From assembly GCA_050084985.1 (NCBI GenBank), contig JBITNC010000001.1, positions 24,242,001 to 24,306,000 of the forward strand: 64,000 nucleotides of DNA, written 5' to 3'. Below, piece by piece: positions 31,886 to 45,025 of the stretch (positions within the stretch are counted from its first letter, which is position 1; the number at the start of each line of letters is the position of its first letter). The notes under the pieces are model-generated. The model did not search any database, was not told where the DNA came from, and saw nothing but the letters and a program-made list of their open reading frames with translations. A program made the translations under genes and the position numbers. Source of the DNA: Nageia nagi. Taxonomy: Eukaryota; Pinophyta.

Positions 31886-32620
31886 GCGATCGCACCCCAT
31901 GTCACCTTCTTGGAAGAATACCAACATATGGCATCGACACTGAGGCACATTTAAGGCCCCCTCATCCCAATGTTGCATTCTTAGGCCCTTATATATGGTT
32001 TAATTCATCCTAATGCTCTCCATATTAGACATTGGCATCATGAGCATACAAATAATCAATATGCACATTTAGATCATCTCAATGCAAGATTAAAACATGG
32101 ACTAACTCTCCTATATAAGTAGTACTAATGGATTACAAAAGATGGACTACCTCTCCATCCATTCAAGAGAGGAATCTTAATTATTCCATCATAAAGAAGT
32201 AGGAAAGCCCTAGGCTTGGCCTTGTTATTGCTGCAATTGGTGAAGACCTGAAGCCATCCATAAAAAACACCTATTAAGAAAAACCTTGGTGTAAGGTCCT
32301 TAGGCACATAAACATTGTAATTATGATTCTACCATTGGTATCTCAATATAATTATATTTTCTATTTGCTATTTGTCTATTTATTCTTAAACATTGGATCT
32401 GGAGTGATATTTTGTATCTTAAATTCATGTTTTTCTTCTTAATTCATATATTGGATTTCTACAAGCAATTTTAGTTTATTACTACAATTTTATCATAATT
32501 AACTAGATGTTGGAGTGTTTCTATAATTTTGAATTAAGTTGGTCAAATCTAGAGCTTCAAGACAAATGTCCCTTTCCTAGGGCATGTTTGAGCATGATAT
32601 ACTAATTTGGGATCATCACA
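31886..32620 (+). repeat. Truncated 5' LTR, family TGTAATGTCCC (copy a)
   Basis: It matches the 3' two-thirds of the LTR at 36394-37733 and ends with the same GGGATCATCACA. Its 5' part is missing; it abuts the decayed gag directly, so a deletion or recombination joined them. Confidence 0.75.
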
Positions 32621-32621
32621 G

Positions 32622-32633
32622 TGGTATCAGAGT
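32622..32633 (+). promoter_or_regulatory. Primer-binding site after LTR copy a
   Basis: TGGTATCAGAGT lies one base past the LTR and matches initiator tRNA-Met. It identifies copy a as a 5' LTR. Confidence 0.8.
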
Positions 32634-32671
32634 CTTGATCTTACCATCCTTGTAGGCAAGTAGGGCTAAAG

Positions 32672-33830
32672 TATAATACCCCCATATTTTAGGTATTTTC
32701 CCCATTGTACCTCTGATAAATGGGAACATTAATTTAGGAGTGATTTTGTCTATTATTATAGAATTTGATTAAATTATTATAAATTCTACTTTGAGACTTA
32801 ATAAAGCTCTATTTATAGAATAAATGATCCTTTTATTTATTTTTATTTAGTTAAAGGCTAAAATGTCAATAATGTTGTATTTGTAATACCAAGGTAATTA
32901 TATTTGTAAATGCAATATTAGTCTCCCTAAATGAGGCATTGCATATTCTAGCCTTGATGATTGTAATATTGGCATTAAATGTATCTCTAATCATTACTTC
33001 TCCCCTCTTTGAGGTAGAGCATCCCCTAGGTGATTGCACTAACTATGAGGTTATTTGGAGCTCTATGGATGGATGTGGCACTTCAAACTAGGTGTTGGCA
33101 ATATCAAGGCAAGTGGATGGCTCCCTAATATGGACATTGGGCATATGAGCATACCAAGATCCAATGTTGGCCTTCTTAGGCACATGGAACTATGGAACTA
33201 ATCACAAGGTGCTCTAGCATCACTTCCTCTTAGACATTGGCATTCCTAGTCCTTAGATGTGATTTCATCCATCCCAAGGCTCCTCTTCTTATACGTTGCA
33301 TATATGAGCACACAAATCACATCTCTCCACTATCATACCATCTCAATGCAAGATTAGATGTTAATCACCCTCACCTATAAAAGGAGGAATCATAATCATT
33401 ATGAGATATGTTGAATTTTTTATTAAATAATTTTATTTCAGATTGAGTGGAGAATCTATCTTTGCCACTTGTGGGGCAACTTGCATTTGAGGTATCGATG
33501 GGATAGGAGGCTACCCTTAAACTTACTCTAGCCATCTTGAGAGGAACATTGTTGGTTCCATCACAGTTGCTACAAAGGAGACCTAGTCTTGCCTCACTAC
33601 TTTTGGGATTGGTGAGGCCTTGGAGCTATCTAAAATAACCCTATTGGAGATAGTCTTGGTATAAACTCCTTAGGTTGATAAAAATATTGTAATTTTAGCT
33701 TTTCCATTACTTATCAATATAATTACATAATGTTGTTGAAATATTATTATTTTTCTCTCTATGCTTGGACGTTGAGTTTTGGAGTAGTTTTGCATTGCTT
33801 AGAATCCCTAAGTGTGATGTTGGATTTGGA
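32672..33830 (+). repeat. LTR of a related family (copy b, right end uncertain)
   Basis: It begins TATAATACCCCC and aligns with the LTR at 38788-39170 and its continuation at 45026-45139. A TATA box lies at 33376-33383. The start is 39 bases past the primer site of copy a, so it is either a nested insertion or a rearranged junction. I could not fix its right end or a target duplication. Confidence 0.6.
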
Positions 33831-35150
33831 CCTATGGCATTGACCATGAGGTGCTTCAACATCACCCTCTCTTAGATATTAGCATTATAAAATCACCCTC
33901 TCTTGGAGCTTCTATAAGGTAATTTGATCATTTTGGCCAAAATTCTAAAAAAATAGAGTTTAGAGTCACTAGGAAGAGGAAGTTGAGCCATAGGTGGAGT
34001 CAAATTACCAAATTTGACATATGGTTTGTATTGAAATCTACATCATGGAGGCAAAGGAGGAGCCATTGGGTAATTTTTGCAAATATTTTCTACATCTGAG
34101 AGCTAAAAGTGAGACGTTGGGTGCCAAGAGAGCTTAATTCATTATGGATCTATCAAAGTTTGGTCAATTGACATTGAATGTTTGTGATATGGACTTACTT
34201 GCTAAAATTTGGAGTTGATTTTGTATCATTTCCAACTTGTGTATGAACATTCAGCTTGGAGGAGGAAAATTTTGAATTAGAATCAATTCTTGTGCCCATA
34301 AGCCACATGATTATTCAATTTAGCACTTGAATGAAATCATACACCATGGAAGGAATTAAAATCTAGGTTTGAGTTCATTTGCATTTTTAATTCCAAGGAA
34401 AAGTTTTATTTATTTTACGTAGGAGCAATAAGGTAGAAAAAGAAAAAAAAAAATTATGATGAATAAGGGAAAATAATAAAAAAAAGAGGAGAAAATATTT
34501 GAAAAGCCATTTTTTTTAAATTTTCGTACTTAGGAAAAATAGAATTATTTTGATTTGAATAAGGAGTTATAAAGGATTTTTATTATTTTTAATTTTACAA
34601 GCAAATTAGGAGAGATAAGATGTTATTTTAGGTGTCATATTTTATTTTAATTTTTTAGAGGGAAAGCATGATGCATGTGTAAAAAAGGTAAAGTCAAATC
34701 ACTCTTGAGTCCTATAAATCCAAATATTGGGTTAGAGGAAGAGCACACAAATTTTGAGATCCAAAATGTGAACTTAAGGAGAGAGCTGATTTAGACCTTC
34801 AGCAATAGGAGAGCTTTAGGAATTCTTAGGCACTTTTAAGGAGTTCATTGAGCATCCAAGAGGAAGATTAATGCTTAAGAATACTTCGTTGGGTTTTGGA
34901 GGTACAATTCCTAGCTTAGGGGAGTTCATGGAATTGAGGAGACTTTAGTTAAACCTTTGCATCATTAAGAAGCCTATGTCCATATTTTGAGGCTATAATC
35001 CAAAATGTTTGAAGATAAATCCATATCCAAGCATCTTGCAAATTCATTTGGAGTGGAAGGAAGAATTTAGGTACTAAGACTCTCAGTGGAAATCCATTAG
35101 AGTTAGGGCACTATCATGGCATTCTCTAAAATGCAGAGGAAAGAGGCTTT
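33831..35150. other. Internal retroelement sequence, not interpretable
   Basis: A-rich and degraded. I see no domain; position suggests leader or gag of the element ending in the LTR at 36394. Confidence 0.35.
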
Positions 35151-35159
35151 TCTCCAAAA

Positions 35160-36393
35160 TATTTTAAGGTACTATCAAGTTTGTTATTATTGCAAGGAGG
35201 TTTGGGAGTTGAGCCATAATTTTGAAGGCAAAAACAAGGATTTTCATATGGGTAAAGCTTACATGGCAAGAATTGATTAAAGAGTCTAAATTCGCTAATG
35301 AGAGTGCAAACGTTGGAGAGAAGGAGTCAACAACATGAGAAATAAGGTATGCTCCAAGCTTACTACAATATTGCATAAATTGTTCTTCATTCTTCCTCAT
35401 GATATAAAGGCATCACTCAGATTTTGAGTCTTCATTAAGATCACAAGGGGAGAGGAAGAAGAGGTGTTTGACCCATAAAGAGAAATTCCTCAAAAAGTAA
35501 AAGCCAAAGAACAAGTGATAACCCTCATTGAGCTATCTTCATCCACATGTAGGAAATGTGGGTCATAAAAGAAAAATAACATATGGGGATTTATTCCTAA
35601 TGAACACTAAGGGAAAACTATGAAATTCACATGGAAAATTAGGCACCCAACATGCCTAATCAAGCAAGGCAAGATCTGCATTTTTCAAGAATAATTTTAG
35701 ATATCAAGATATTTAAGGAGGGGAAGAACAAACTACCTCACTATAGTTATATCAAATTTATAAGAGAATTCATTGATGAAGAATTACTTATCATAATTGA
35801 TAATGGATCAATAAGGAGCTTCATCGATAAAGGATTTATAGTAAAGATGAACGTTTCCACCAAGAATGTGGAAGAAAGATATGTGACCAATGCTAATGGT
35901 TACTATATAGTTTGCAACAAGATAGTGAGGTTTAGAATCAATATTGGAAACTACATCCTTGACGATGATTTCTATATTTTTCCTCAAGATAGTTTGTAGC
36001 AAGTTATTCTTAGGGTTCAATGGATGCATCCTTTGGGATACGTCTAAACAAAATTACAAACTCAAGAATTAAGTTCTAACTTCAAGGGATAAAAGGTCAC
36101 CATCAAAGGAGTAAGGATAATCCATAAGCTACGAATTGCCATAGCATAAGGATATTCAACCCCTCATTCCCCAAAATCCTTCAAGAGAGCTATGCTTGAC
36201 CACCTTCATAGAAATAGGTTGGTGGAACGCAAGAGGAAGCTAGTTTTTTATTAAAAAGACCAAATAGAGTATGAAGATTCCATTCTCTCCATTATGCATG
36301 GTTTTTAAGACAAAGAGAAGGGTCAAGAAGAGTTTGTTGCTGCTATGGATGTTCCAAATTTCTTAGGGACAAGCAATTTGGGAAGGATGGACT
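35160..36393 (+). pseudogene. Ty3/gypsy gag end and retropepsin fragment
   Basis: A degenerate knuckle-like CYYCKE stretch occurs near 35180. The longest frame, 35652-35999, contains IIDNGSIRSFIDKGFI (active-site DTG read as DNG, Asp codon at 35799) and later DDDFYIFPQDS, then VQWMHPLGYV after a stop. This order is typical of plant Ty3/gypsy aspartic protease. No reverse transcriptase follows; the frame runs straight to a purine-rich GGGAAGGATGGACT and the LTR at 36394, so the element lost or never had polymerase and integrase. Confidence 0.6.
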
Positions 36394-37733
36394 TGTAATG
36401 TCCCCATTTTTATGGTTTTTTTTCCCATTTCACCATTGATAAATGGGAACATTAGTCTAGGAGTAATTTTGTCTATTTTAGTAATTTTTAGCCATATATT
36501 GTAAGTTCCACTTAGAGACTTAGTTAAATGCCCTAATTATGGAATGTTGGACCTTTATCTAGTTCATTATGTATAGTTGAGTACCTTAATATGCTAATAA
36601 TATTTTATTAATGATACCAAGGCCATTATGATTGTAAATTAGCATTATGTGGTCCTCTTATAATTAATGCTCCCCTCTTCTAGGTAGAGCATCCCCCTAT
36701 ATGATTATACAGACTACGAGGTATCTATAAAGCTTTCAAGATAAGATGTGGCATTCTAAGAGGAATATTTAGCATATCAAGATATCACATAGCTCCCACC
36801 CTTGGATGTTGGATAGATTTGGCATTTTAGGCCCCATGTTGGATATCTAGAGTAGACTTGACCTACATGTTGGAGATATAGGCATTCCTAAGATCCATGT
36901 CACCTTCCCATAGGAATCCCAATGCATGGCATTAACATCGAGGCACACTTAATGCCTCCACATCTCAACATTGCATTCCTAGGCCCTTGAATATGATTTT
37001 TTTCATCCTAAGACTCTCCATCTTGGATGTTAGTATCATGAGCATACAAATCATCATTATGCATCATTAGATCACCTCAACATAAGATTAAAATATGGAC
37101 TACCTCTCCTTTATAAGAAGGGCTATTGGATTACATAAGATATGTTGAATTTATGAATAAACCCATTTTTATTAAACTGAGTGTGAGAACTCTTTCTTAG
37201 ACACTTATGAAGCAATCTAAATTTAAGGTCTTAAGGTGATTGAAGGATTTCCTTGAGATTACTCCATCCATTCAAGAGAGGAACCTTGATTGTTCCATCA
37301 TATAGAAGTAGGAATGCCCTGGGATTAGCTTTATTCTTGTTATGATTAGTGAGGCTTTAGAGCCATCCATAAAAATTCATATTGGAGATAACCTTGGTGT
37401 AAGCTCATTAGGCACATAAATATTATAATTATGGTTCTACCATTGTTATCTCAGTACAATTAAATTTTCTATATACTTTTCTATTTATGTCTTTTTGCTT
37501 GGACATTGTATTTGGAGTGACATTTTGTATCTTAAATTCCTATTTGCCTTCTTCATTCCTACGTTGGGTTTATATGAGCATTTTTAGTTTGTTAATGAAA
37601 TTTCATAATAATTAGCTAGATGTTAAAATGTTTCTATGATTTTAAGTTAAGTTGGCTAGATTTGGAGCTTCAAGATGAATTTCCCTATCTTAGGGCACGT
37701 TTGAGCATGATCCACCAATTTGGGATCATCACA
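36394..37733 (+). repeat. Full-length LTR, family TGTAATGTCCC (copy c)
   Basis: 1340 bp, TGTAATGTCCCC...GATCATCACA, preceded by the purine tract. A TATA-like TATAAG lies near 37112. As 3' LTR it pairs with truncated copy a. Its start and purine tract resemble those of the gag-only element at 4428-7888. Confidence 0.75.
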
Positions 37734-37739
37734 ATCCAA

Positions 37740-38480
37740 TTTGGGTTTCGGGTATCAACAAAGAAGTAAAGTTAATTGCTATATTTGCTAGGTGTTTGCT
37801 AGAGAGATTTATATACAAAAGATTCATAATATTGAATATAATAACGTAGAGAAAGATAAATTGATGGTAGAGAATAAAAAAAAATATAGAAGAGAATAAG
37901 AAAAACATGGAAGAGCATATGACACAGGTTAGACACTTAGAGGTGTATCAATTTTTTCATGATTTCATATTTGAAATGATTATATATTGCACCCCTAACT
38001 TTGTAATTATCCTTTGCATATAATTCCATATACAACACAACTAGATAGTACCCCTAAAATTGAACACATTGGTGGTGGTGTTCCAACCACAACACCACCC
38101 ACATGCACCAACTCAATAGGTTCTAGTTTGACATCATCAATGGTACAATTATTATTTTAAATTAAAAATGGTTGAATTAGTTTGTATTGTATACTATATA
38201 GTGAATTTATTTGGGATTTTAATTTTTCATGTAGGAAAACATGCAAACTAAGAGAAAGGCATGTATCTTGAAAAAGAACCATAGCATGGTGGCCAAAGGC
38301 TATTTGATTAGTACTAGCTCTCATGAAATTGTATATGATGTAGCTTTGGATGAGGATTGGTAAAACATCAATGTGATGGTTGCCATTACATAAGACACAT
38401 TGTTGTATAGAATGAATGATGAGATAACCACAATGAAGGACGTTGTGAGCTCCTTAATTTCCTATCCAAAGTAAAAAGTT
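37740..38480 (+). pseudogene. CACTA (En/Spm-like) transposase C-terminal fragment
   Basis: At about 38237-38475 the plus strand reads KGYLISTSSHEIVYDVALDE, then INVMVAI and DEITTMKDVVSSLI. This fits the C-terminal domain of plant En/Spm-type transposases, preceded as usual by a Lys/Glu coiled-coil stretch (about 37840-37950). A TAA replaces one codon. No terminal inverted repeats were found next to it. Confidence 0.5.
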
Positions 38481-38787
38481 TTTTTCAAATAGTGATAAAC
38501 ACTTTCATTTTTTATAACTATGCCACACATTGTAATATACTTTTATTCAAATGAATAATTATTCAATGTGAGATTTGTGTTGAATTCTGCATGTTTGTGA
38601 ATTAAATAAGTGCAAACTATCATATTACTTATTATCGAATTGCAATTATTGTGTTACTTATTTTTTGTGAATATTTTATGATCATAATTGCAATATTTAT
38701 ATCATTCCTATATTAAATTTAACAAATCTCACAATAGATGTTAGTATTAGAGATCTTGCAACAATACATTACATTACATCAAGAAAT

Positions 38788-39170
38788 TATAATGTCCCCA
38801 TTTTTTAGGTGTTTTTCCCATTTCACCTCTAATAAATGGGAACATTAATTTTGGTGTGATTTTGTATAATTTGGAAGAAATTGGTCAAAATGATGTAAAT
38901 TCCACTTAGTGACTTAACAAAGCTCTAATTATGGAATAAATGGCCCTTTTATTTATTTATTTATATTTAGTTTAATTACTAAAATACTAATAATAATGTA
39001 TTTGTAATAGCTAGGTGATTATATTTGTAAATGCAATATTAGTCTCCTTAAAGGAGGCATTGCATATTTTAACCTTGATGATTGTAAAATTGGCATTTAA
39101 TATATCTCTAGTCATTGGTGCTTCCTTATTCAAGGTAGAGCATCCTCCTAGGTGATTGCATCGGCTACAA
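38788..39170 (+). repeat. LTR fragment copy d, left part
   Basis: It begins TATAATGTCCCC and matches copy b at 32672. It is interrupted by Gypsy-2 with a TACAA duplication (39166-39170 and 45021-45025), continues at 45026-45139, then is cut by Copia-B. Confidence 0.75.
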
Positions 39171-40398
39171 TGTGATGCTCCCCTTGTCCTCTAATCATTA
39201 ATTATATGATTTAGAAGGATCTATTTGTAATATACTCTTCTTATGTATTGCTCTTTATGTTGTAACTTAGGATAGGAGACTTAATGGATCAATGGACCCC
39301 AATGTGAGCCCCAAGTGCGATGTCTCCGTCTTAAGGATAGATCAAAAGTATTTTTCATGCTTGTATATCCTAATAATGACTATGGTAATCCCAATGTATA
39401 TGTAGGTGTCAGATAATCACTTGTATACATGTGCTAAGATTGAGGAGGACCCTACACCCCCATGTTGGCCTAGTTGTGCTCCTAGACCCCACATATGCCC
39501 CCTCTTGCCTAATGCGCATGCATGACACTCTATGACCCAATCATTGGCATTTAATACTCCTTGGGATCCCACATTATCTTGTATAGCCATTAGACACCCA
39601 TGTTGGGCATTTTGGACCCTCAACAAGTTAATGTTGGAATTTAAGGAGCTAGATGGTGATTCTTAGACAAGACCTTGATAGGATAATGTATAAATAGACA
39701 CAAGGGTCATTATTGAACATAGTTGATCATTATTACATTTATTCTCCTACTTCATCCAGTGCATAAGACATTGATAGAGTGCTAATTGTATTCCTTAGGT
39801 GGAGCACTTTAAAGGGTAGCTAGGTGTTGGGATCCTAACTATCTATGGTATTGGTGGAGCACCATTTCCCTTCTGATGGTACCTGAGGGTTTATTCCTAC
39901 ATTTAGTTGGTTGACTAGAGATCAAGGAGGGCTCCTTCAATGCAGAATAATTAAGATATGAGGGGATAGATCTATCCTATGATTTTGAGGTGATTGCAGA
40001 TTATTATTGTTGTATTCATCTTGGTTCTTGAGAAGCCCACGATTGCCCTAAAGGATATGTATGATTTTGTATTACCCCACATTGTGAATATACTCATCAA
40101 GGGTTCTTGAATCTCATATTTTGTTGTATTGGATTATCTTATGCATGCTTTGGCTCATTGTGATTCTTCATACTTATATTTCTTATACATTGGTGTTGTA
40201 TTATTTAATGAATTGAATATTGCATGTTTAGGCCAAACATTCATATTCTGGAATTATGAATGAGTTTGTGTAATACCCTAACCCTAACATTGGTATCTAG
40301 AGGGTTTGGTTATGCATAGTGAGTGCCCCAGGCTTAACATCAAGGTTTAGAGTTATGGAAAGGCATTTTTGAGTGGAGGTCCATTTTGGATCCTCACA
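39171..40398 (+). repeat. 5' LTR of Gypsy-2
   Basis: 1228 bp, TGTGATGCTCC...TCCTCACA, followed by a degenerate primer site CGGTATTAGAGC at 40401-40412. Confidence 0.88.
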
Positions 40399-40412
40399 AG
40401 CGGTATTAGAGC

Positions 40413-43400
40413 CCAAGATCTTACCACTTGGAGGGATGGAGGCCAAATCTACAGTTAGATTAAAGAAGTTTGAATATTTCTAAAGGGTTTTATACTAGTT
40501 GCTTCATAGATTTGAATAAGAGAAGGTTGCTCTAGAGGAAAGAGAAGCTCATTTGGTTCTTGGAAGAATGACATGTAGAAAGGATGAGCAAGAAGAAAGG
40601 GAAGGCATGGTAGCCCATATATGTACCACCGCACAACATACTACCAAGGATTAAGATCTTGCTTTAGATCTACCATGGTATTGCTAAAGAGTTTCAAAGA
40701 GATATCACTTTCCATATGTACTAAGACTTATTAGGGTACAAAGTGGTATCTTGGTAGAAGACCAACATTGGAGGGATGGAGTCAGACTAAATCCCAACAT
40801 CTAAACCATGAGGTATTCAAGAAGGAGATACCACCCTATATCAGAAGAAGGTGGTCGAGAGGATGCTAATGCTTTGATCAAGTGCTACTAGAAGTAGATT
40901 AGATGCCATTATTGAGATAGTATCAGCTAGGAGGATGGAAACCATTATATGAAAGGACATAGAATGGGATTGCATCTTCACCTTGGCTAAAGGAGGCCCC
41001 ATGTTGTGCATTAGGGAGGCTAAGCAGCATCCATTTGAAACCTAAGGAATCTTGGATATATATCCAAACATTTTTGATGATATTCCCAAGGGTTTGCAAC
41101 CATCTAGAGGGTTTGAGTATATTATGGATTTGGAAGTAAGGGCCAAACCCGTCATGATTACTCCCTATAGGCATATAAAGGTGTACAAGGATGAGATAGA
41201 GAAGATAATTAAAGATTTACTTGGTAACAAATTCATACATTTGCTTCTTCGATGGTGTTGGTGAAGAAGAAGGATAGGATGATTAGGATGTGCATACACT
41301 ATAGGCTGCTCAATAAGAAGACCATTAAAAATAGATATTCAATCCTAAGAGTGGATGACCTTATTGATAAGTTGCATGGAGAAAATTACTTCTCTAAGAT
41401 TGATTTGAGGTCTAGTTATCATCATATTCAAATGAAGGAGGAGGACATCCATAAAATAGCTTTTCGATGTCATTATGGTCATTTCAAATTCTTTGTGATG
41501 CCATTCAGACTAACCAATGCATTAGCTACATTCCATTTGACCATGAATTAGTTCTTTAGATATCAATTATGGAAGTTTATGTTAGTTTTCTTTGATGACA
41601 TTATGATATACAACTAGACATGGGAGGAACATCTTAGATATTTGGACTATATTTTGAATGTACTATAAAAGTAAAGGTTCTATGCCAAACTATCTAAATG
41701 TGAGTTTGGTATGATGGAGATATTGTATTTAGGGCATGTCATCATCCATGAGGGAGTTAGGATAGATGAGAAAAAGATATCATCCATTCAGGAATGACCA
41801 ACCCCCCACATCCCTCATGCAACTGAGAGGGTTCTTAGGGTTGTGCAACTACTATAGATGATTCATCCATTGTTTCTCCCACTTAGTTTCCCCACTAATG
41901 TAACTTACTAAGAAGGATGTATTCATTTGGTGAAGTTAGGCTCAAGAAGATTTTGAAAGACTCAATATATTCATGTGTACTTACCACTATTTGGCCATAC
42001 CAAATTTTTCATCTCACTTCACTATGGAATGTGATGCCTCCAAGTAGGGCATTGGATTTGTATTGATGTAGAATGGGCATTCAATTGCATTTGAGAGCCG
42101 AAAGTTATCTAGTATAGAGTAGAGTCTTAGTGTTTATAATAAGGAGATGTTGGCTATTATCCATGTGTTGGAGTGGTTCAAGCAGTAATTAGTTTGTGGA
42201 TCCTTTACCATTCAAAGTGACCATAATAGCTTGAAGTATTTCCTCATCTAGATAGACTTGAGTGAGATGCAATAGAGATAGGTAAGCAAACTCTAGTCAT
42301 TTTAATTTGAGATCTAGTATGTCAAGGGAAAGAAGAACATAGAAAATAATGCATTATCCATAAATCCTTATTTCTACTCCATCTCCTCCATTACATATGA
42401 ATGGAAGAAGGATGTCATGAATGGATATGCTAAGGATGAGTTTGCTTATAGTATTCTTAGTGTTACGATGAAGAATAAGAGGTATATAGTTAGGTAGGGG
42501 TTGATCTTGAAGAGTAACCATATCATCTTAACCCCAATGTATGAGGTTAAGAATGTGTTGCATGCACTCCATAATACCCCTCTTGTAGGATACCAAGGCA
42601 TCATGAAGATCTATTAGGCTATCAGGGAGAGATTCACCTAGAAGAGACTCAAACAAGACATCTTGAAACACATCTAGGAATGTACACAATGCCAAAAGAA
42701 TAAGGAGGATCATATGAAGCCTAGAGGATTAATTCATATATTTTCCATTCCTCAGTAGAAATGGGAGTACATCTCTATGAACTTCATTACCAGTATACCT
42801 AAGGCCCAAGGCAAGGATAATATCTTAGTACTGGTGGATAGGCTCATCAAGTTTGCCCACTTCCTTGCCATCACCACCACCCATATGGCTACATAGATAG
42901 CTAATCTATTCTTTAAGAAGATCTTTAGGTTGCATGGGTTGTTTAAGAGGATAGTAAGTGATCAATATAATAAGTTTATAAGTTTGTTTTGGTAGGATTT
43001 GTTCCAATTGAGTGGGATAGATCTCATACCTAACACTAGCTACCACCCACATATAGATGGGAAGATCAATATCATCAACAAATGGGTAGAGGGTTATCTA
43101 AGGCATTATGTGATGTGTCAAAAGTAGACATGGGTCAAGTGGCTCCATGATGGGGAGTATTACTATAACACTACTCGTCATATGTCCATTATGATGTCTC
43201 CTTTTCATGCTTTATATGGTTATGATCCTCCTAACTTCATAGACCTAATTTTTGATGAAGGAAGGGCACCCAAGGATAACAATTTCTTGCAAGAGAACTA
43301 GGACATCATGAGGGTGCTGAGGGAGAACTTGTAGATGGACTATAATTAGTAGAAGAAGTATTATGATTAGTACATGATAGATAGGATCTTTGAGGTGGAA

Positions 43401-43820
43401 GATATGGTGTATTTATGACTATAACCATTTTAATCGTCATCAGTAAAGAAGCAAAAGGTAGAGAAGGTGCAGTGAAAGTTCTTCAACCCATACAAGATCC
43501 TACGTAGGGTGGGAGATGTTGCTTATGATTTGGAGTTTCCCAAGGAGAGTAGGATACATAACATCTTCCACATTTGGCTCCTGAATAAGGTCATTGGGTA
43601 GCAAAATATTTCATCCACTATTCTTACCCCACTTGATGATGAGAGATGTTTGGTTTTGATTCTAAAGAAGGTGTTGGAGACTAGATTCAAGAAATTAAGA
43701 TCCAGGTAGATTTAGGAGTACCTTATCAAATGGAAGGATCTACCCAATGAAGAATCAACTTGGTAAGGAGTAGACATACTCACACATCCATCATTGAGTT
43801 GCTTGAGGGAAAGCAATCTC
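40413..43820 (+). pseudogene. Gypsy-2 polyprotein remnant (RT, RNase H, integrase, chromodomain)
   Basis: A short gag-like Lys/Glu segment (40438-40900) is followed by reverse transcriptase: the open frame 41252-41551 holds MVLVKKKDRMIRMCIHYRLL and FSKIDLRSSYH, and FFDDIM lies near 41593. RNase H (MECDAS near 42030) and integrase follow; the zinc-binding CTQCQKNKE is near 42685. Integrase keeps two acidic positions, but the third reads DGKINIINKW where the family has Glu. The chromodomain, LIKWKDLPNEESTW, ends near 43760. More than twenty stops occur, mostly TAG at positions that are Gln in relatives. No protease motif is seen. Confidence 0.85.
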
Positions 43821-43834
43821 TATGGGGGAGGCTT

Positions 43835-45020
43835 TGTGACATTCCCCTTGTCCTCTAGTCATTAATTGTATGATCTAAAAGGTTCTATTTGTAATATACT
43901 CTTATTATGTATTGATCTTTAAGTTGTAACTTAGGATAGGAGACTTAATGGGTCAATGGATCCCATGTGAGTCCCAAGTGGGATGTCTCCCTCCTAAGGA
44001 TAAATTAGAAGTATTTATCATGATTGTAGATCCCAATAATGATTATGGGAACACCAAGGTATATGTAAGTGTCATATAATCACTTGTTTAAATGCACCAG
44101 GATTAGAGAGGATCCTACACCCCACATTGGCCTAATTATGCTCCTAGACCCCATGTTTGCTCCCTCTTTACTAATGGGCATGCATGGCATCCCATGACCT
44201 AGTCATTGGCATTTAATACTCCTTGGGATCCCACGTTGGTATGTCTAATCATCCCCCAAAAAGCCAACATTGGAATAGGATCTGGATGGTGATTCCTAGA
44301 GAGGACTCTAAGAGGATAATTTATAATTAGACATAGGGCTCATTATTGAACATAATTGATCATTATTACATTTATTCTCCTACTTCATCTGATGGAAAAG
44401 ACATTAGCAGAGTGCTAATTGTATTTCTTAGGTGGAGCACCTAAGAGGATATCTAGGCATTGGAATCCTAACTATCTTCAAAATTGGTGGAGCATCATTA
44501 CCCATTTGGTGGTACCTAAGGGTTTATTCCTATTATTTAGTCAATTAACCAAAGATCAAGGAGGGATCCTTCAATGTAGAGGAATTGAAATATGAGGGGA
44601 TAGATCTATCCTATGGTTTTGAGGTGATTGCAGATTATTATCATTATGTTCAACTTGGATATTAAGAAGCCCACAACTACCCTAGAGGGTTTGTATGATT
44701 TTGTACTATCCCACATTATGAATATACTCATCAAGGATTCTTGGATCTCACATTATGTTGTATTAGCTTATATTATGCATGTGTTGGCTCATTTTGATTC
44801 TTCATACTTATAATTCTCATATGTTAGTGTTGTGTTGTTTAATTAATTGAATATTGCATGTTTAGGCCTATGACATTATGGATGAGTTTATGTAATACCC
44901 TAACCTAATGTTGGTATCTAGAGGGTTTGGTTGTGCATAGTGAGTGCCCTAGGCTTAACATCAAGGTTTGGAGGTTATGGAAAGGTGTTTTTGAGTGGAG
45001 TTCCATTTTTGATCCTCACA
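43835..45020 (+). repeat. 3' LTR of Gypsy-2
   Basis: 1186 bp, TGTGACATTCC...TCCTCACA, preceded by the polypurine tract and followed by TACAA. Confidence 0.88.
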
Positions 45021-45025
45021 TACAA

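Larger units (their letters stand above)
39171..45020 (+). mobile_element. Gypsy-2: chromovirus with both LTRs
   Basis: The 5850-bp Ty3/gypsy element is flanked by TACAA duplications. 5' LTR 39171-40398, primer site 40401-40412, coding region to about 43820, polypurine TATGGGGGAGGCTT, 3' LTR 43835-45020. Order reverse transcriptase, RNase H, integrase, chromodomain identifies a chromovirus. LTRs differ by about 10 percent in the first 180 bp, so it is old. Only about 650 bp separate the primer site from reverse transcriptase, too little for full gag plus protease. Confidence 0.9.

Noticed and set aside
32672-39170. LTR copies b and d as the two LTRs of one element
   Set aside because: They are related, but copy c and unrelated sequence lie between them, d is truncated and no target duplication links them.
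44628-44813. 61-codon frame in the Gypsy-2 3' LTR
   Set aside because: It lies within LTR sequence, and the other LTR does not keep it open.
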